64,000 nt of DNA from Lutraria lutraria (Eukaryota > Mollusca > Bivalvia > Venerida > Mactridae), in contig OZ026837.1 in assembly GCA_964023205.1 (NCBI GenBank), positions 12,563,479 through 12,627,478 on the forward strand, in the 5' to 3' direction. Within the stretch, counting starts at the first letter, position 1, and each line of letters opens with the position of its first letter. Both the position numbers and the translations under genes were made by a program. Below are positions 13,640 through 26,518 of the stretch, piece by piece. The notes under the pieces are model-generated. The model saw only the letters and a list, made by a program, of their open reading frames with translations. It did no database searches and had not been told where the DNA came from.

Positions 13640-13936
13640 CTACTGTGGCCCACCCAGTTAGCTCTGTGGTAAGAGCATTGTTCTACTGATCAAGATGTGA
13701 GTATGAACCCCTGGCGAGGCTTACACTGTCCATGACAAATTTGACTTGAATTGTTCTTCACCTCATAATCATGTGGGGTAGCTTGCAGATAGAATGTGGT
13801 TAGTACTGGTTAAGGCCTGAATGAAGTCCAAGGAAGTTGGTTAGGATAACTTCCAGCCTAAATATAACTGACATAATATTGAAAATGGCATTAAATTTGA
13901 TGAAATAAATAAATGGATAAAAAAGTAGCTACTGTG
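13640..13936 (+). mobile_element. tRNA-derived SINE with target-site duplication
   Basis: The direct repeat CTACTGTG flanks the element (13640-13647 and 13929-13936). Between them lie an A-box-like TTAGCTCTGTGGTAAGAGC, a B-box-like GAGTATGAACCCC, an unrelated body of about 170 bases and an A-rich tail of ATAAATAAATGGATAAAAAA type. The insert is about 281 bases, a normal SINE length. The clean duplication suggests a fairly recent insertion. Confidence 0.75.
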
Positions 13937-14935
13937 TGGTACTAAAATGTAATCATCAGTGATTGATTCATACAACTATCTAGGGTATAAATTTACCATG
14001 CTTTCGCCTTAGGCAATAGTGTCTTAGGGTATCAGATGAGAGAACTCGTCGAATAGGTTTGAATCTAACTCCAAGCTGAGAATACCAAGAAAAACAGTCA
14101 TTGTGAATGTGCAGTGCTCATAATGCCATGTATCACAATTACTGTATTTGAACCAAACTAACAACCAAGTTGTTAAGATTATTGTTATTGTTACATTTTT
14201 ATGTTATAATTATTGTATAACTATAATTCATCGGAACTTTTCCACTGTAAGAAATGACCAGTAAATGCTTCATTTTAACAAAATTGTTACATTTTGAATT
14301 AAGCTTTGTGAGATTTTTAACCCATTAATGATGAATCGTGGACACCATGATACATGTAATATAGTGTCCCTGCTGATGGTACTAGGAATCTTGATTCAGC
14401 TTCGAGTACATGACCCTAACACAGAGGCTGGGTGGTCTGTATTATTGTTTAGTCAATTTCCTCGAATGAATGAATTGTCAATGAAATCTTTCTCATGTTA
14501 CAATAAAACAATTACCTTAAAAGCTATAATATTTTATCTATCTGTTAAAGAAAAAAATATATATTAAGTAAAGATCATGATGTGTATACTGGTAAGTAGA
14601 GAAAATTAATTGACATTAATTTCACAGTTGATTGATAAAAGTAAAATTAGGTGATTATCGATATGGACATATGGTCACCATAATTTCGACTTGTCATTTT
14701 ATCATTATCAAACCATGGGAATTTTGTACTTCCTCCTCATGTTTTGTGGTTTATTTTTTTCATTAATTAAGTTGCCATTTTAAGATTTCAAATTCCACAC
14801 ATAACCTAACTGTCTTTCATTTCTTCTATATCAATGTTAATGTAAAAATAACATCAGATATTTGTAACAAGTTCCCCATATCAAATACTTAGTCATACTT
14901 CATAAACAATTCATGTTTTCATGAATTTGATTTGA

Positions 14936-14993
14936 GGGGGGGGGGGGGTAGGAAAAAATGAAAATCACTTTAAATTTTTTTTTTTTTTTTTTG
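14936..14993. repeat. Homopolymer runs (G then T)
   Basis: A run of more than ten G is followed within 35 bases by a run of about 17 T. The exact lengths may be unreliable. Confidence 0.8.
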
Positions 14994-17900
14994 TGTTTTG
15001 GGCTTAATTTACATATGTTGCTGATTTTGTGAATTATTAACTTGCTGAACTGAATCATTAAAATTAATACACTAGATCTCTGTTACGGATGAACTTTGTG
15101 TTTTAAAATATAATCTGATGTGATCAATTGCTTGAAACAAGTATTGTTTAAATAGCTTTAAAACTAACTTTATTTGTAGTCACAGGATAATGTTTGATTG
15201 AAATCATTATTAATTTAAGAAAAAAGTTTTTAAAATTGCCAAAATTCCTCTAAGAATATGAAAACTGCTTTGTGCATCTGCTAGACACATATCTATTTAG
15301 AGGTTTAAACTCTAAATTTCTTTTTGGCTTCGGTTTATATCTACATTTAGTCAGATTACTGTAAGGGACAGACTTGTAATGAATTTATGTAATCAAATAG
15401 ATCTGTATCAATAGGAAGGTAAATCAGATTATGATATGACAGGACACCTCTGACTGTTACACCCTCCAGGTATCAGCCATCTGTCAAGTATGATCCCTAC
15501 AGTGACCCCTTTTCTGGATTACCTTATTTGACATCAGTTAAGATCAAATCACTTGCCACCATCTTGTGACTTCTTGTGTGATATTTATATCAGAAGTTAT
15601 AAAATACTGGAATGCAGAAATTCAAGAATGGTCATTTTGAAAATAAAATTGAATTTTTAGTTGGATCAGTCTGTTATACATATAAATACACAGGTCATAT
15701 TTTTGCAATATTTAATAAAAGCAATATCTGTGAGGCTGCTCACTAGATGTCAAAAGTTATGGGTAAAAAATACCCTTGGCTGAAACAAATTTGAAGAGTG
15801 AACAAAATTTCTTACTACATGTAATTGTAATGTAATAGATCATTTGACACTTTGGTAAACATTCTCATGAGTCAGAGACTTTATTTATTGCTAATATTCC
15901 AGGGTTAGTGCGAGCCCTAGATATATCCTGAACCAGCTCCCTTGTAAAATAGTTATCCATACTTCATGAACTATTCAAGAATAAACCATGCATGAATAGT
16001 TCAAGAAAAAAATCACGTTTTCATGAATTCCATTCGAATGTGTTTAAGCTTAAAATTTGAATGACTGTAGATTTATATCAGATGTAATAAACTGAATTTT
16101 GTTAATTAAATTGAAGAATTTAGAACTAAATTATGATTGAAGTCGATAGGTTGAGAAAAGGTACATCTACTTGTTGTTGATTTAAAATTTTATCATTTTC
16201 TTGTTATTTTTTAGACAATTTTGATGTGAAAATATGTTTTGAATATTCAGCATTATAACTTCAAAATTGTGGATTACAGTGTTTACTTTGTTATTAATTA
16301 TTCTGAAATTATTTTCATATTTTTGTTGTGTGTTGACATCATGATGTGAAAAACTTTTCAAAGTATTTAGTTCTGTCAAACAGGATCTTTTTACAGACTT
16401 AAACCCCTGTAGACCCCTAAAATCCTTAAGTAGAGTCCTTAAACCTAGTATTTAAACACCTCACAAATATCTGTAGTGTCTGTTTTTGTTGACTTTTCAC
16501 TTGAATAACACCCGCCAATCCACGAGACATCTTGTAACATCTGCCGGCCACCCATTGTCATGTAAAATTAGCCCCAAAAATAGTAAATGTTTGTTAATCC
16601 AAATCACATGTTTCGATCTGAGGCTGACAAAGCATGGGAGTCCATTGGAGGGTTTTTTGGTGGTGTATAAATATAACTGACTTCATTGTTAATTGTGATT
16701 TAATTGCGCTGCATATTTTGTGATTTAAACTTCTAAATTTAGTGAAGAGTGACTGATGTTGATTTGAGATATTTTGTTTGTAACAATTATAGATTACGTG
16801 ACTTAAGGATTCAGCCAAGTTTGACACTACTATGTTAATCATTATATTTGTTGGAAATAAATAGAAGTTGACTTTCACAGTTTGTACTGAACCAGTTAGA
16901 TGTTTGGACTGACAAGTCAATAAAATATTTACATCAAACTTGTGACATTTTTTACTCTTAAAGTAAACTTAAACCTTGTGTACACGGAACTAAATTTTAC
17001 TCTTTATTTTGAATTCCTAAGAGAATTGTTCTACAATAAATAAAACTGCGTATTTGTAAAATACATGGAAATTATGCCTGTTCTGTCAAAAAGTGAGCTG
17101 ATTAAAGCTAGTGTTAAATTCTTGGATAAAGTAAAAAAGTAAGTTATATTGAATTATGCTAATTATATTATGTCAATTTGTGTAGTGCTCCAGAATGTTT
17201 ATTTTTTTGAAAATTGTTAGTTTATTATTATTTTATACACAGTCATTGAATGTACATAATTATGTTCTGCTATTTATCACAGACAATATTAAATTATTAG
17301 CCATTGAAAAGAACTATGCTGTAGGTCTGGCATTAAAAGAATTAGAAATTATTTGTTTATTCTAAAATCTAACAGGAAATGTGGCTTACCACAACTTATC
17401 AATTTCCTGTGTTTCTCCTTAAATTCTATAGAAAAGGTCATAAAATGATACATTCTTCAGTTCTCAATGTTTTACCTTTTAACACCTGAAAAATTTCACC
17501 ACAATCTGATAAATGGATTACTTGTGGTGTTATTTCAGAATTATGTCAAAATTATGTCATCAATTCATTTTTATTTCCTTTTAAGTGTAATCAATTATTT
17601 AAATGTTTTTATCAAATTTTATCATAGGGTTTGGGTGTAAAGCGTTTGTATAAATATTTTCAGATTAATTTGACCATAATGTATATGGAGGGCGGGATCC
17701 ATCAAGGCTAATTCTGTAAAGAGCAGGAAATTAACAGATTTTGATCAAATCTCTATTTCCTTCTCTTTTGTCCGAAAAAAATCAAAGAATTCTCTTTGAT
17801 TTTACTGTTACAAAATTTGGTGAAATATTATCTTGAGCTTATCAATATTTAAGTGGTTTAGCCATTGTGTGAACTTCCGTCAAAGAAACAACTGTAACAA

Positions 17901-18473
17901 CCCCCTCTTGTATGCAATCTGAGCGGAATTATCATAGAAAAATTATGAATTAATCATAGAGTTGTCAATCTTTTCTATCAAGGTCAAAAGGGAAATTACT
18001 ATGATAACATAATGAGTCACTTAATTTTTTTACGAAGATTTGTATGATTGAGACATGGAATATTATAATGATTCAGTCGTTAAACGTCATATAGTGTAAA
18101 CCGTAGCAATAGATAAATTGACAAAATTTGCAAAGTTGTCATATTTTCGTTATTTTACCCCAATTTAATACTTAACTTTGTAACGTAATATTAGCTCATT
18201 TGTCACTGTGAATTCAGAAGGGGAGTGTTGAATTGTAGTAAAATATGCTTGAAAGATTTTATGTTGAATATTTCACTGATTATTGTTCAACATGCTGTAA
18301 AATTGCTTATCATATTTAACTGAAGGATGATTTAATATTGAGTTGTTTGAGACATTATATAACAGTTACTGTTAAATGAGTTAGAATTTAATGTTTAGTG
18401 AACTATAACACTTGGGTGTATTAAATCTAGAGGGATTGGTTTCTTTAAGTTTATAAAAGTTAATCTGAAAACA

Positions 18474-18532
18474 ATGGATGACTACCACTTCAGAGTTTAC
18501 AAAAATGAAATGCGATTTTTCAAGAAGAAATT
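18474..18532 (+). CDS. Candidate alternative first exon of TRAF4 (19 codons plus 2 bases)
   Basis: An ATG opens MDDYHFRVYKNEMRFFKKK and meets a consensus donor GTAAGTAG at 18533. It ends with two bases of a codon, exactly what the next supported TRAF4 exon (26467, one leading base) needs. Joined, the protein would read straight into GGVFKCPED and so lack most of the RING. Phase fit is one chance in three and GTAAGT is not rare in 60 kb, so this is weak without transcript data. It may equally be noise. Confidence 0.2.
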
Positions 18533-18831
18533 GTAAGTAGTGTGCCTATTTGTTTTCATTTTATTTGAATAGAGCATTCGATAATAACATAGTGTCAGAT
18601 GTTGAATGTCGGGGTATCAGAGAGCTAATTCCCAGGGTTAAATATCTCTCTCCCTCTTTATTGACATTAAATGGAAACATAATAGTTAGAATTAAGCTGA
18701 TACTGTAATAGTGTACCCTGAATGAAAGTTGTAATGAAGGGGCTTTGGTAGAAGACTTCATGGTAGTGGATTTTGAACTGACCAAAATTGTTAGCTACCT
18801 GCTACATGATCATGAAAAGACTCCATTATAA

Positions 18832-19032
18832 AATCAAAGTACTGAAAGTACTCATAGAAACTGAACTAACATGGACTTGAAGTTGCAAAATGGAATGGGA
18901 ACTTAGTTTGCATAGCAGATTAAAAAAACATACATGTAATTCTTTGGTCCTCATCAAAAGTCATGCATGCCAAGCAATTTAGTGACGGCTTGTCACGGCT
19001 ACAGAAAGCTAAACTTTTGTTCAGTTTCCAAT
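18832..19032 (+). repeat. Family C dispersed repeat, copy 3
   Basis: It starts AATCAAAGTACTGAAAGTAC and continues with CTCATAGAAACTGAAC, as in the other family C copies. The far end contains GACGGCTTGTCACGGCTAC. Confidence 0.6.
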
Positions 19033-22000
19033 GAGGATTTTCTGCAATGTCAAGTAGATATTTTGGTTGATACTATGTGCTAATTGATTTTTTCCTTGTA
19101 ATTCTGTTCTAATTATCACTTTCTGCATTATGTACCCTGTTGGTCGAAATTTGGATATAATCTTCCAGTGCTTAGATTTGATTGGAATCTGATTTTATGT
19201 TGATTGAATTATCCAAAGAGATGCTGGACATTTACCAGGTACTTTGTTATGATTTTATTACCTTCCACATGTCTGATTTTAACCCATACTTGCAATAATT
19301 GAAGGTTTGTTTTTTATGAGGGTATACAATAATTTTAGAGGTATATTGCAGGAAATTGTACTTGAGTCTGTATGGTAAATTGAGTCTGCCAGTTATTATA
19401 ATTGAATTGGTTCACTTAAACTAACTATTTAGGAAATTGGAATTAAGTTGAAATTGAAATAATTTAATCGACCTTGAAAATGTTTATGCGGTGCTTGCGG
19501 TTAGTGTCCGAACTTGCTTGACCAGCTGTTTCTCTGGACTCAATTACTGGTCAATTACACAACACTGGACAGTTTGATGTGGCGGATGTGAAGATAACCT
19601 ATTATTTGTGGATCATCATAAAACTTGGTACTTGAATAGTTTGAGAAGTATAAATAAATACTTGACACCTGCCCTTAGTCTGCCCTTAAGAGGTTAACAT
19701 GAACTACAGTTTCAATTGAGTGTCTTGTTAACCTACCCTTGTTTAATCTGATCATACAATACAAGTATCCTGTATCTTAGTCACAACTAATGTGTTATAT
19801 CTCAGGACTTGGCTGATGTATAGACAAATCGTCCACTGCATGGTCCCACTTGTTACATAGACCATCTTGTTGAAAATTAGTAAATTTTTCACATCACCAA
19901 ATTAGCTATGAGCCTAACCATTATATATAGCCATACTTAGAAACTTTTGTGTTAAAATGGTTAGAAAAAATAGAAACTGTTCACCACAAAGATGCAAGTT
20001 TTATTCATTCAAAATTAATGTCTTCATTTCAATTTTATTGTAACTAACCATTGATTTCATTACAAAAGAAATCAATTTCTATTAATTACTAGAGTTTGAA
20101 GAATTGAAATATAAAAAAAAACAATAATGCAAACATTTAACCCTCTTATGAAATAAACAATTGGTTATTTCAACCCTACGCTTCTGCAAATCAAATACTC
20201 CTGTTATTTCCTGAAGTCCTAAATCTTTTGTGTTTTATGTGATTTTTTGAGTCAATTACAAAAAATTGATGGACACATTCCTTAAATATTTGAGAAACTG
20301 GACAGATGGTTTTTAAGGTTGAAGATAAAAACATGTAATATGGACAGCTGTCAGTGAAGATAACTCGTATAACTGGTGACAATGTATTCTCCTCATACAA
20401 TGAACTCTTGATAATTTTCACATTTAAAGGTGATTATCATTAAGTTTGTGGTCACATGGTTCACCTTTTATTGAAGAAAATTGTTCTGGGTTTTAATGGA
20501 GTTATTTTCATTAAAGACCGCCGACTATCAGGTGACAAAATGACCAGTGATTGATTATCACAAATGTTTAGAATTACAAGAATGAAGTAACAGTTGGCAG
20601 ATTCTAAATTTTCCGAACTGTTGAATATTATAATATTTCTCCATCAAGTGTAGGAATTACCGGTATATTTTTTTTTTAGTTAAGATGTTAATATCATGTT
20701 ATTGCATAAAAGTTTCCACAGAAAGTAAATAATTTATCTTCTTTGTACTTTCATCTATAATATTGTGAATGTTTTCTATTATTATGCTATCAGTAAAAGA
20801 ATGGTATTAAATGGTCTAAGATTAAATTTCCTGATCTGATATTTGAAGCTGAACTAGATTCCTCTGTGATAAATTGATGCTGTGTCTCGATCTGATTATC
20901 ACATTGTCACTTCATGGAGTACAAAGGCAACATAAATGACTCATTTATCATATATTAATAACAAATTAATCTTCCGGCTATATTTAGTACATTAATTGTT
21001 AACTTAAGAATGCTGCATTGATTTTTTAACCATATATAATAAACTGCACCGACTCAACCTGCGCCCGTAATCCATTGTTAAAATGGCAACAGACTGGGCG
21101 GTCAATTAGTGTTCAGTGATTCCAATCTTTTGTTTCAATATAATTAGAAATGTTCCAATTGCTCTGTGTCAGGGAAAGTTTGAGAGTAAAACAATAAGAA
21201 GATTGTCAGATGAGATTGTACGATACAACAAGAACATTATATATTGCCTTTCTTTGAGATCATATCCTTGGTTGGAGAGACGCAGTGTCCCCGAGTGTCC
21301 CCTTCTTGTTCTCGTTATCTTCGACATCTGGCTTTAAATGATTGTTGACTTCGTGATCATAATCATCGTCCAGATCAAACTGTTCACATTAATTTTCTTG
21401 TTAAGTTAAAATATTTAGTTTAGTCACTACTCAGTTCATTGGGTGACAAATTAATGACTGGCATACCTTCATAATTGTTTGTACACTCGATGGAGTAAGG
21501 TTAAGAATTCTTTATTTTGTAAACAGAACGATGGAGAATCCCTGCCATGTTTGGAGGTAATTTTAAATGTTATCAAAGATGTCAAAATGTGTGTCAAATT
21601 GACTTTTGCATTAGTCTTCAGTGATGGATTCATTTAAAAGCCAATTAAAAAAAAATCTTTTTGCATGCAGATAAATGTAATACGGGATATATTTACATGT
21701 TTTGAGCAGACATTTGTAGTGTAAATGCCATTTTCTTCCACATTTTTTCTATTTCTGCGTATCACTGCTTAATTTATTTTTAATTTTTTTGATCAATTAA
21801 CAATGTAATAACTATTAACTGTGTATTCTGTATTTAGAATTGTTTTAATTATTTCTGATTGTAATCTCAAAGAGAATTGTTTATATCAACAACTGATAGT
21901 GGTTTTGATGCTTTTTGAAGAACTGGCCTTTGATCTTCTGTTGTTAAAACAACAAAAAATTCTGATAACACCATAATTGAAACAACACCAGACCATACCT

Positions 22001-25000
22001 ATGTTATCTGGCTGGGTAGTGTTGATATTGATGACACAAGTGTTGTTATAATTAAACAACATTTAGTGAAATTTTGATAAAATATTTAAGACAGTAATGA
22101 AGACATGACATATCAAGTCTGTGAACAGATTTGTTGATAAATTGTTTTTGATGCATGTTTATACAATGGTAGCTATAAAAACTTTGTAATTGAAAAATTC
22201 TAGACTGTGATGTTCTTGATATCCATCTGTGAAGATCAGTGTCTGTTAACTTGAAGTGAAGTAACAAAGTGTGTTCTTTTATTTGTACTGAAATTTCAAA
22301 ACTTACTTCATAAAAAATAATTATGCTGGCTTCTCGAATGCTTAAAATTGGAAACTCAGCTTCAATTATCAAGTAAGAATTTTAAAATTTTGTTATTCAT
22401 ATTTTGTTTTAAATTGATTAACTTTGCTATTGTTACAATTACAATGTACTAGAATTGATTATTCTTGAAAAAGTGATAATGCAATCTTAGTGAATTATCT
22501 GTTCTAATTATGCACAAAAATGTGTACCGAAATACAAATGTTTCATTTTACAATGGTTTTTATTACAATTTTATTGTATATACTAAATTGAAACAATTAA
22601 ATTTTCATGTTCTGTTCTACAATGATAATGATTTGTTAACAGGTTGTTATATAGCCTCAGTACATGTATATCTTGATGTTACGTATAATAACACAATGAT
22701 AACATCTTGGTTAAATGTCTCATATCATTGAGGAGTTGACAGTCTATGTTTGACGGTTATTCAACTTATTGTGACATATGGTCCAGGAAACCTCTACCTT
22801 ACCTTATAAGGATATATACCTATCTTAAACATAAGACTACTTACTAGCTTAGAAAACTGTACTGCATTCTGATTAATAGATTCACTAGAATCAAGCAATT
22901 ATATCCTTGAGTTTTTTATACCATATAGACTGAATTTTAATTAATTGATTTATTAGAAGCAAGTGATTATACTGAGTGATTTCTATACTGCATTTAATTA
23001 GTTATTTTGATATTAAGACTATCAATGAAATTTTAAAATGACAAGCTACCATTTATCAATACATAGTGCTGGATTGTACAGAAGGTAAATAAATGAAATA
23101 ATTTATAACAATTTTTTTTTTTTTTTTAAATGAAATATGCTAAAATTGCTGTGAATGATGTTGGCATGTGGATTGAACAAGGCGTATTATAATTCTCAAT
23201 ATTTGTTGTCAGAGTTGAATTTATCACTGGACGAAAGTTTGACACAATGTAAATGTGCTGTAAACATAATATTTATATTGTAATGTATACATTATATGAT
23301 ACAGGTGAGTTTGTAGTTCGTGTCATAAATTGTTGTATTGAATGTACCACAGATGGAGGTGACAATGTTTTGCTTACAAACTTCAAATTGTCAATACACA
23401 TGGCATCTATTAGTGATACAAATATGAACCTGTTTTCATTTCTTTGTTGACTTGAAGTCTGTGTGTTGTAGGAATCTTTGTACTATTTATTACTAATTCA
23501 GTACAAATAATGATATTGGTATAATTTAATATGACACTATAGTAAACAAAACAATTACTGATGTTAAAGGCATACCACTATTGAATGTGAGGTTTGTTTG
23601 AAATCCAAATAGTGTGCATATTGAAATTGTTTTCATCCAAGGTATGGTTTAACTTTATATTATTTTGTTATATTGATTGATGTGTTATAATTAGTATTTA
23701 TTTATTTACGGTATTTGGGTTTACTGCCATTTTCAAAAAAGATTCTGTTATATACAGCGGCCGATTCTCCGAACTGGTCTGTTGTATTTATTAGTCAAAC
23801 ATAAAATTCATTGGATGTGATAAAAGAAAATTTAATGTAAATCATATTTTGGTAGAATGATATTATGCTTGTATCAGTGTAATCCAATTATCAAGGCTTG
23901 AAACATCAATACATAGAATGTCTACATGTGTGACTGATGTTTGTAATTGCAATACACCAAGATGCTTCTTTTGTACTGAAATTGAAATTGTCCAGACTAC
24001 ATACAATTTGCACAGTCTGTGGTCACATGGTCAAATATTCATGGGTCTGTGATTTGAGTGAATTTAATGAGTCAATTAAATTAATTGTGAAAAAAATCTA
24101 CCAGAATTATAATGATTACCGGTAACTCAATTAACAGTTGGTTGATCAAATTGGGGCCCTCATAGTTTAAGTACAATACTAATGTCTTTGAAATTTAATT
24201 GGTTAATATCATAATGACAAAATTGAATCAATTTCTTGTCTAATTTGACAAAATGCCGATAAAATCAATGAAATCCCTTTATAAATCGACATTAGATGTA
24301 TAATTAAGGGGAAATAACTGTGATATGATTATGATGGATTGACCATATCAGCAATAAACAGATAATTTGTGCTTGATCTGAGGCCAATAATTGATTCCAA
24401 TTACTTTATATATCAGTACTATAAATGATTGACTTGTATCGTAAATTTAGCCTTGAACTGTGTGAATGATTTTTATCGTGGAACATAATTGGCTAATTGT
24501 ATGAGATCAAAATATTGCTCTTTTTCTTTTTTTTTATAATAAAACTTATAAATTGTTTCATAATTTCAATGTATATGTTTTACATGGAAATATTGATAAA
24601 AGACGTTATATACAGATTTTTTACTGGTATATTTAAGTTCATTAAATTTGACAGTGAGAAATTTCTTTAATACTTTAGACAATAATTATGTATATTTTGT
24701 CAGATATTAAATTTCTGCATTATAAGTAATTAACACTAATTGATACAATTAGAATAAATATGAGTCATTACATAGTCTTCAAATGTTACATTTTTTACAA
24801 TGATACATTTTACAATTACATATACATATAGAAGCATACTTTTACGATCCCACCCACAGTGTTCATTCTTTACGTGGAAGGAATCTTGTCCTAAGTATTA
24901 AAGAGGAACATTATTTTTTGAATATTAGATTTTTTACATTAGTCTGTGTATGTCTAAATATGTGCACCCTTGTTGATAACTGTACATCTATTATGGTGTA

Positions 25001-25110
25001 TATACTGTCAGACCTGTGTTTAGCAGTCACCACAAATAAAGGCCACCTGTCTATAAAGGCCACAATTTGTCTTTCCCATAGGTGGCCTTTGTTTGAAGGT
25101 GTGACTGTAT
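25001..25110. mobile_element. Family A inverted-repeat element, short near-complete copy
   Basis: The left end TATACTGTCAGACCTGTG is inverted at the right end GGTGTGACTGTAT. The interior has AAATAAAGGCCACC and TATAAAGGCCAC units and TAGGTGGCCTTTG. At 110 bases with no frame of its own it is a MITE-like element. Confidence 0.65.
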
Positions 25111-26466
25111 TTGTTATCCCTCAGAGTTATGTATCTAGTCCAACTAATAAGACGTTTGTGATGGCAAAATACTCTTTTTATTTGGCCCTGTCCCGCTTTG
25201 AGGAAACAGACTAAATTTTGAATTCATTTTTTTTTTGAAATTGGCCGCTTGTAAAGCAGAATTTAAGTGAGACATACTACATGCATCATTGACATGTTTG
25301 CAACATTTTTCAATTGCAAGCTTAAGTTTCTGCTTCTTGTTGGTTTTTTTATTTATCTTCATTGTGAAAATCATGTGTCATTTATATGTGTGTGTGACGT
25401 GATAGATGGGATGCGTATTGACTGTAGTAGATTCAATTAACCTTAGTATCAATCACAAGCTGTTGCTAATTAAAACCTGTGACTCATATCATCTACATCA
25501 TAGTACATGCATTTCACATATTAAGAGATCAATATAGAACTGAACATAACTAGACTTTATTGTTTGAATTTAGTAATTCTTGACAAATCTCATGATGCCA
25601 AAGTTTCTGTTACGTCAAACGTGTTGAAATCTTTCCTGCAGTCAAACATTGACTTATTGGAGCCAAAATGGTTTAAACTAACTTACTATCATATTATCAT
25701 ATTGTGTTAAAGTGCCAGTTGGTTTATCCTTTACTTATACTTCGTGTTTATATACATTTCCTGCTAGTTTAAAATGCCCATCTTTTTCTAGTCCTGAGTG
25801 AAGATTCAAAAGTTAATCAGGTTTTGTCAATCATATTTCTATGTACACGGTACTCGTATTTGTATGATAGTTGAGTGAGTTGACCATTAAATGCTTTAAT
25901 TATTGACTGGAACTTTTATGACCATTTATTGTCCTGTGGTATATAGAGTTTGTTGACCATTTATGGACCGTCTGTTCATTAATGAAGATACTAAACATTG
26001 ATGTGTGATCTATGATAAATATTTGTTTAATAAAAGGACGATATTTATGAGAAGTGACTCAGTCATGTTTTTAGGTTTGTAGTCAATATTTGTGATAGAC
26101 ATTAAATAGGACCGTAGCTTATGGGTAAACTGTTTTCTAACAATCAATTAGTCACATCTTTAGGAAGTTTTAAGTAGTTTTTGTGTAGCGAGTACACTAT
26201 GTTTGTATGTACTCTTGTGGATATATAATATTATATAAATGTACACTTCTATGTATCAAAATATTAGCTTCCTGTTAGAATTATTTTTTATATGACATAA
26301 GTTTCAAATTTTTATTTGAATTAGTTTTGTTCTTTGTCCTCTTGCTGGTCACCTTTAGCGCTTGACAAATCTGGCTGTTGGTAAAGTAAATGAACATGTT
26401 TTCAACATATTGAGTATTTCTATTTATCTAGTATTATATTGATGTATTTTTGTATTCTATTTTCAG

Positions 26467-26518
26467 TGGTGGTGTGTTCAAATGTCCAGAGGATGACAAG
26501 CCATTAGATTATGCTAAG
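26467..26518 (+). CDS. TRAF4: TRAF4 exon: end of RING region
   Basis: The acceptor TATTTTCAG precedes 52 bases and the donor GTAAGT follows. One leading base completes a codon from the previous exon, then GGVFKCPEDDKPLDYAK is read. The Cys in FKCPED is the last RING zinc ligand. Intron phase is 2 before and 0 after. Confidence 0.9.

Larger units (their letters stand above)
1..26466 (+). other. TRAF4: Non-coding stretch, read as the 3' part of the long first intron of TRAF4
   Basis: No open reading frame here resembles a known protein, and the long frames are chance openings in AT-rich DNA. The first supported TRAF4 exon (26467) begins in the middle of the RING region with a split codon, so at least one exon lies further 5'. 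No Cys-Gly-His RING core could be found on the + strand of this stretch, so the canonical first exon is probably before base 1. The stretch carries SINEs, a hAT-like element, inverted-repeat families and simple repeats, listed separately. One candidate alternative first exon lies at 18474-18532. Confidence 0.55.

Noticed and set aside
13648..13720. Functional tRNA gene
   Set aside because: The A and B boxes are degenerate, no full cloverleaf or acceptor stem was found, and the unit has a SINE body, A-rich tail and target duplication. The same applies to 645, 10760, 11700 and 61555.
21531..21556. Further candidate TRAF4 first exon (MENPCHVW, phase 2)
   Set aside because: It has only eight codons and a weak donor (GTAATT). 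Such matches are expected by chance in this much sequence.
23937..24125. Frame containing CTVCGHMV then WVC, which resembles a RING core for the missing TRAF4 exon
   Set aside because: The cysteine spacing after CGH does not fit a RING, the rest of the frame has no TRAF4 similarity, and GTGGTCACATGGT also occurs by itself near 20449.
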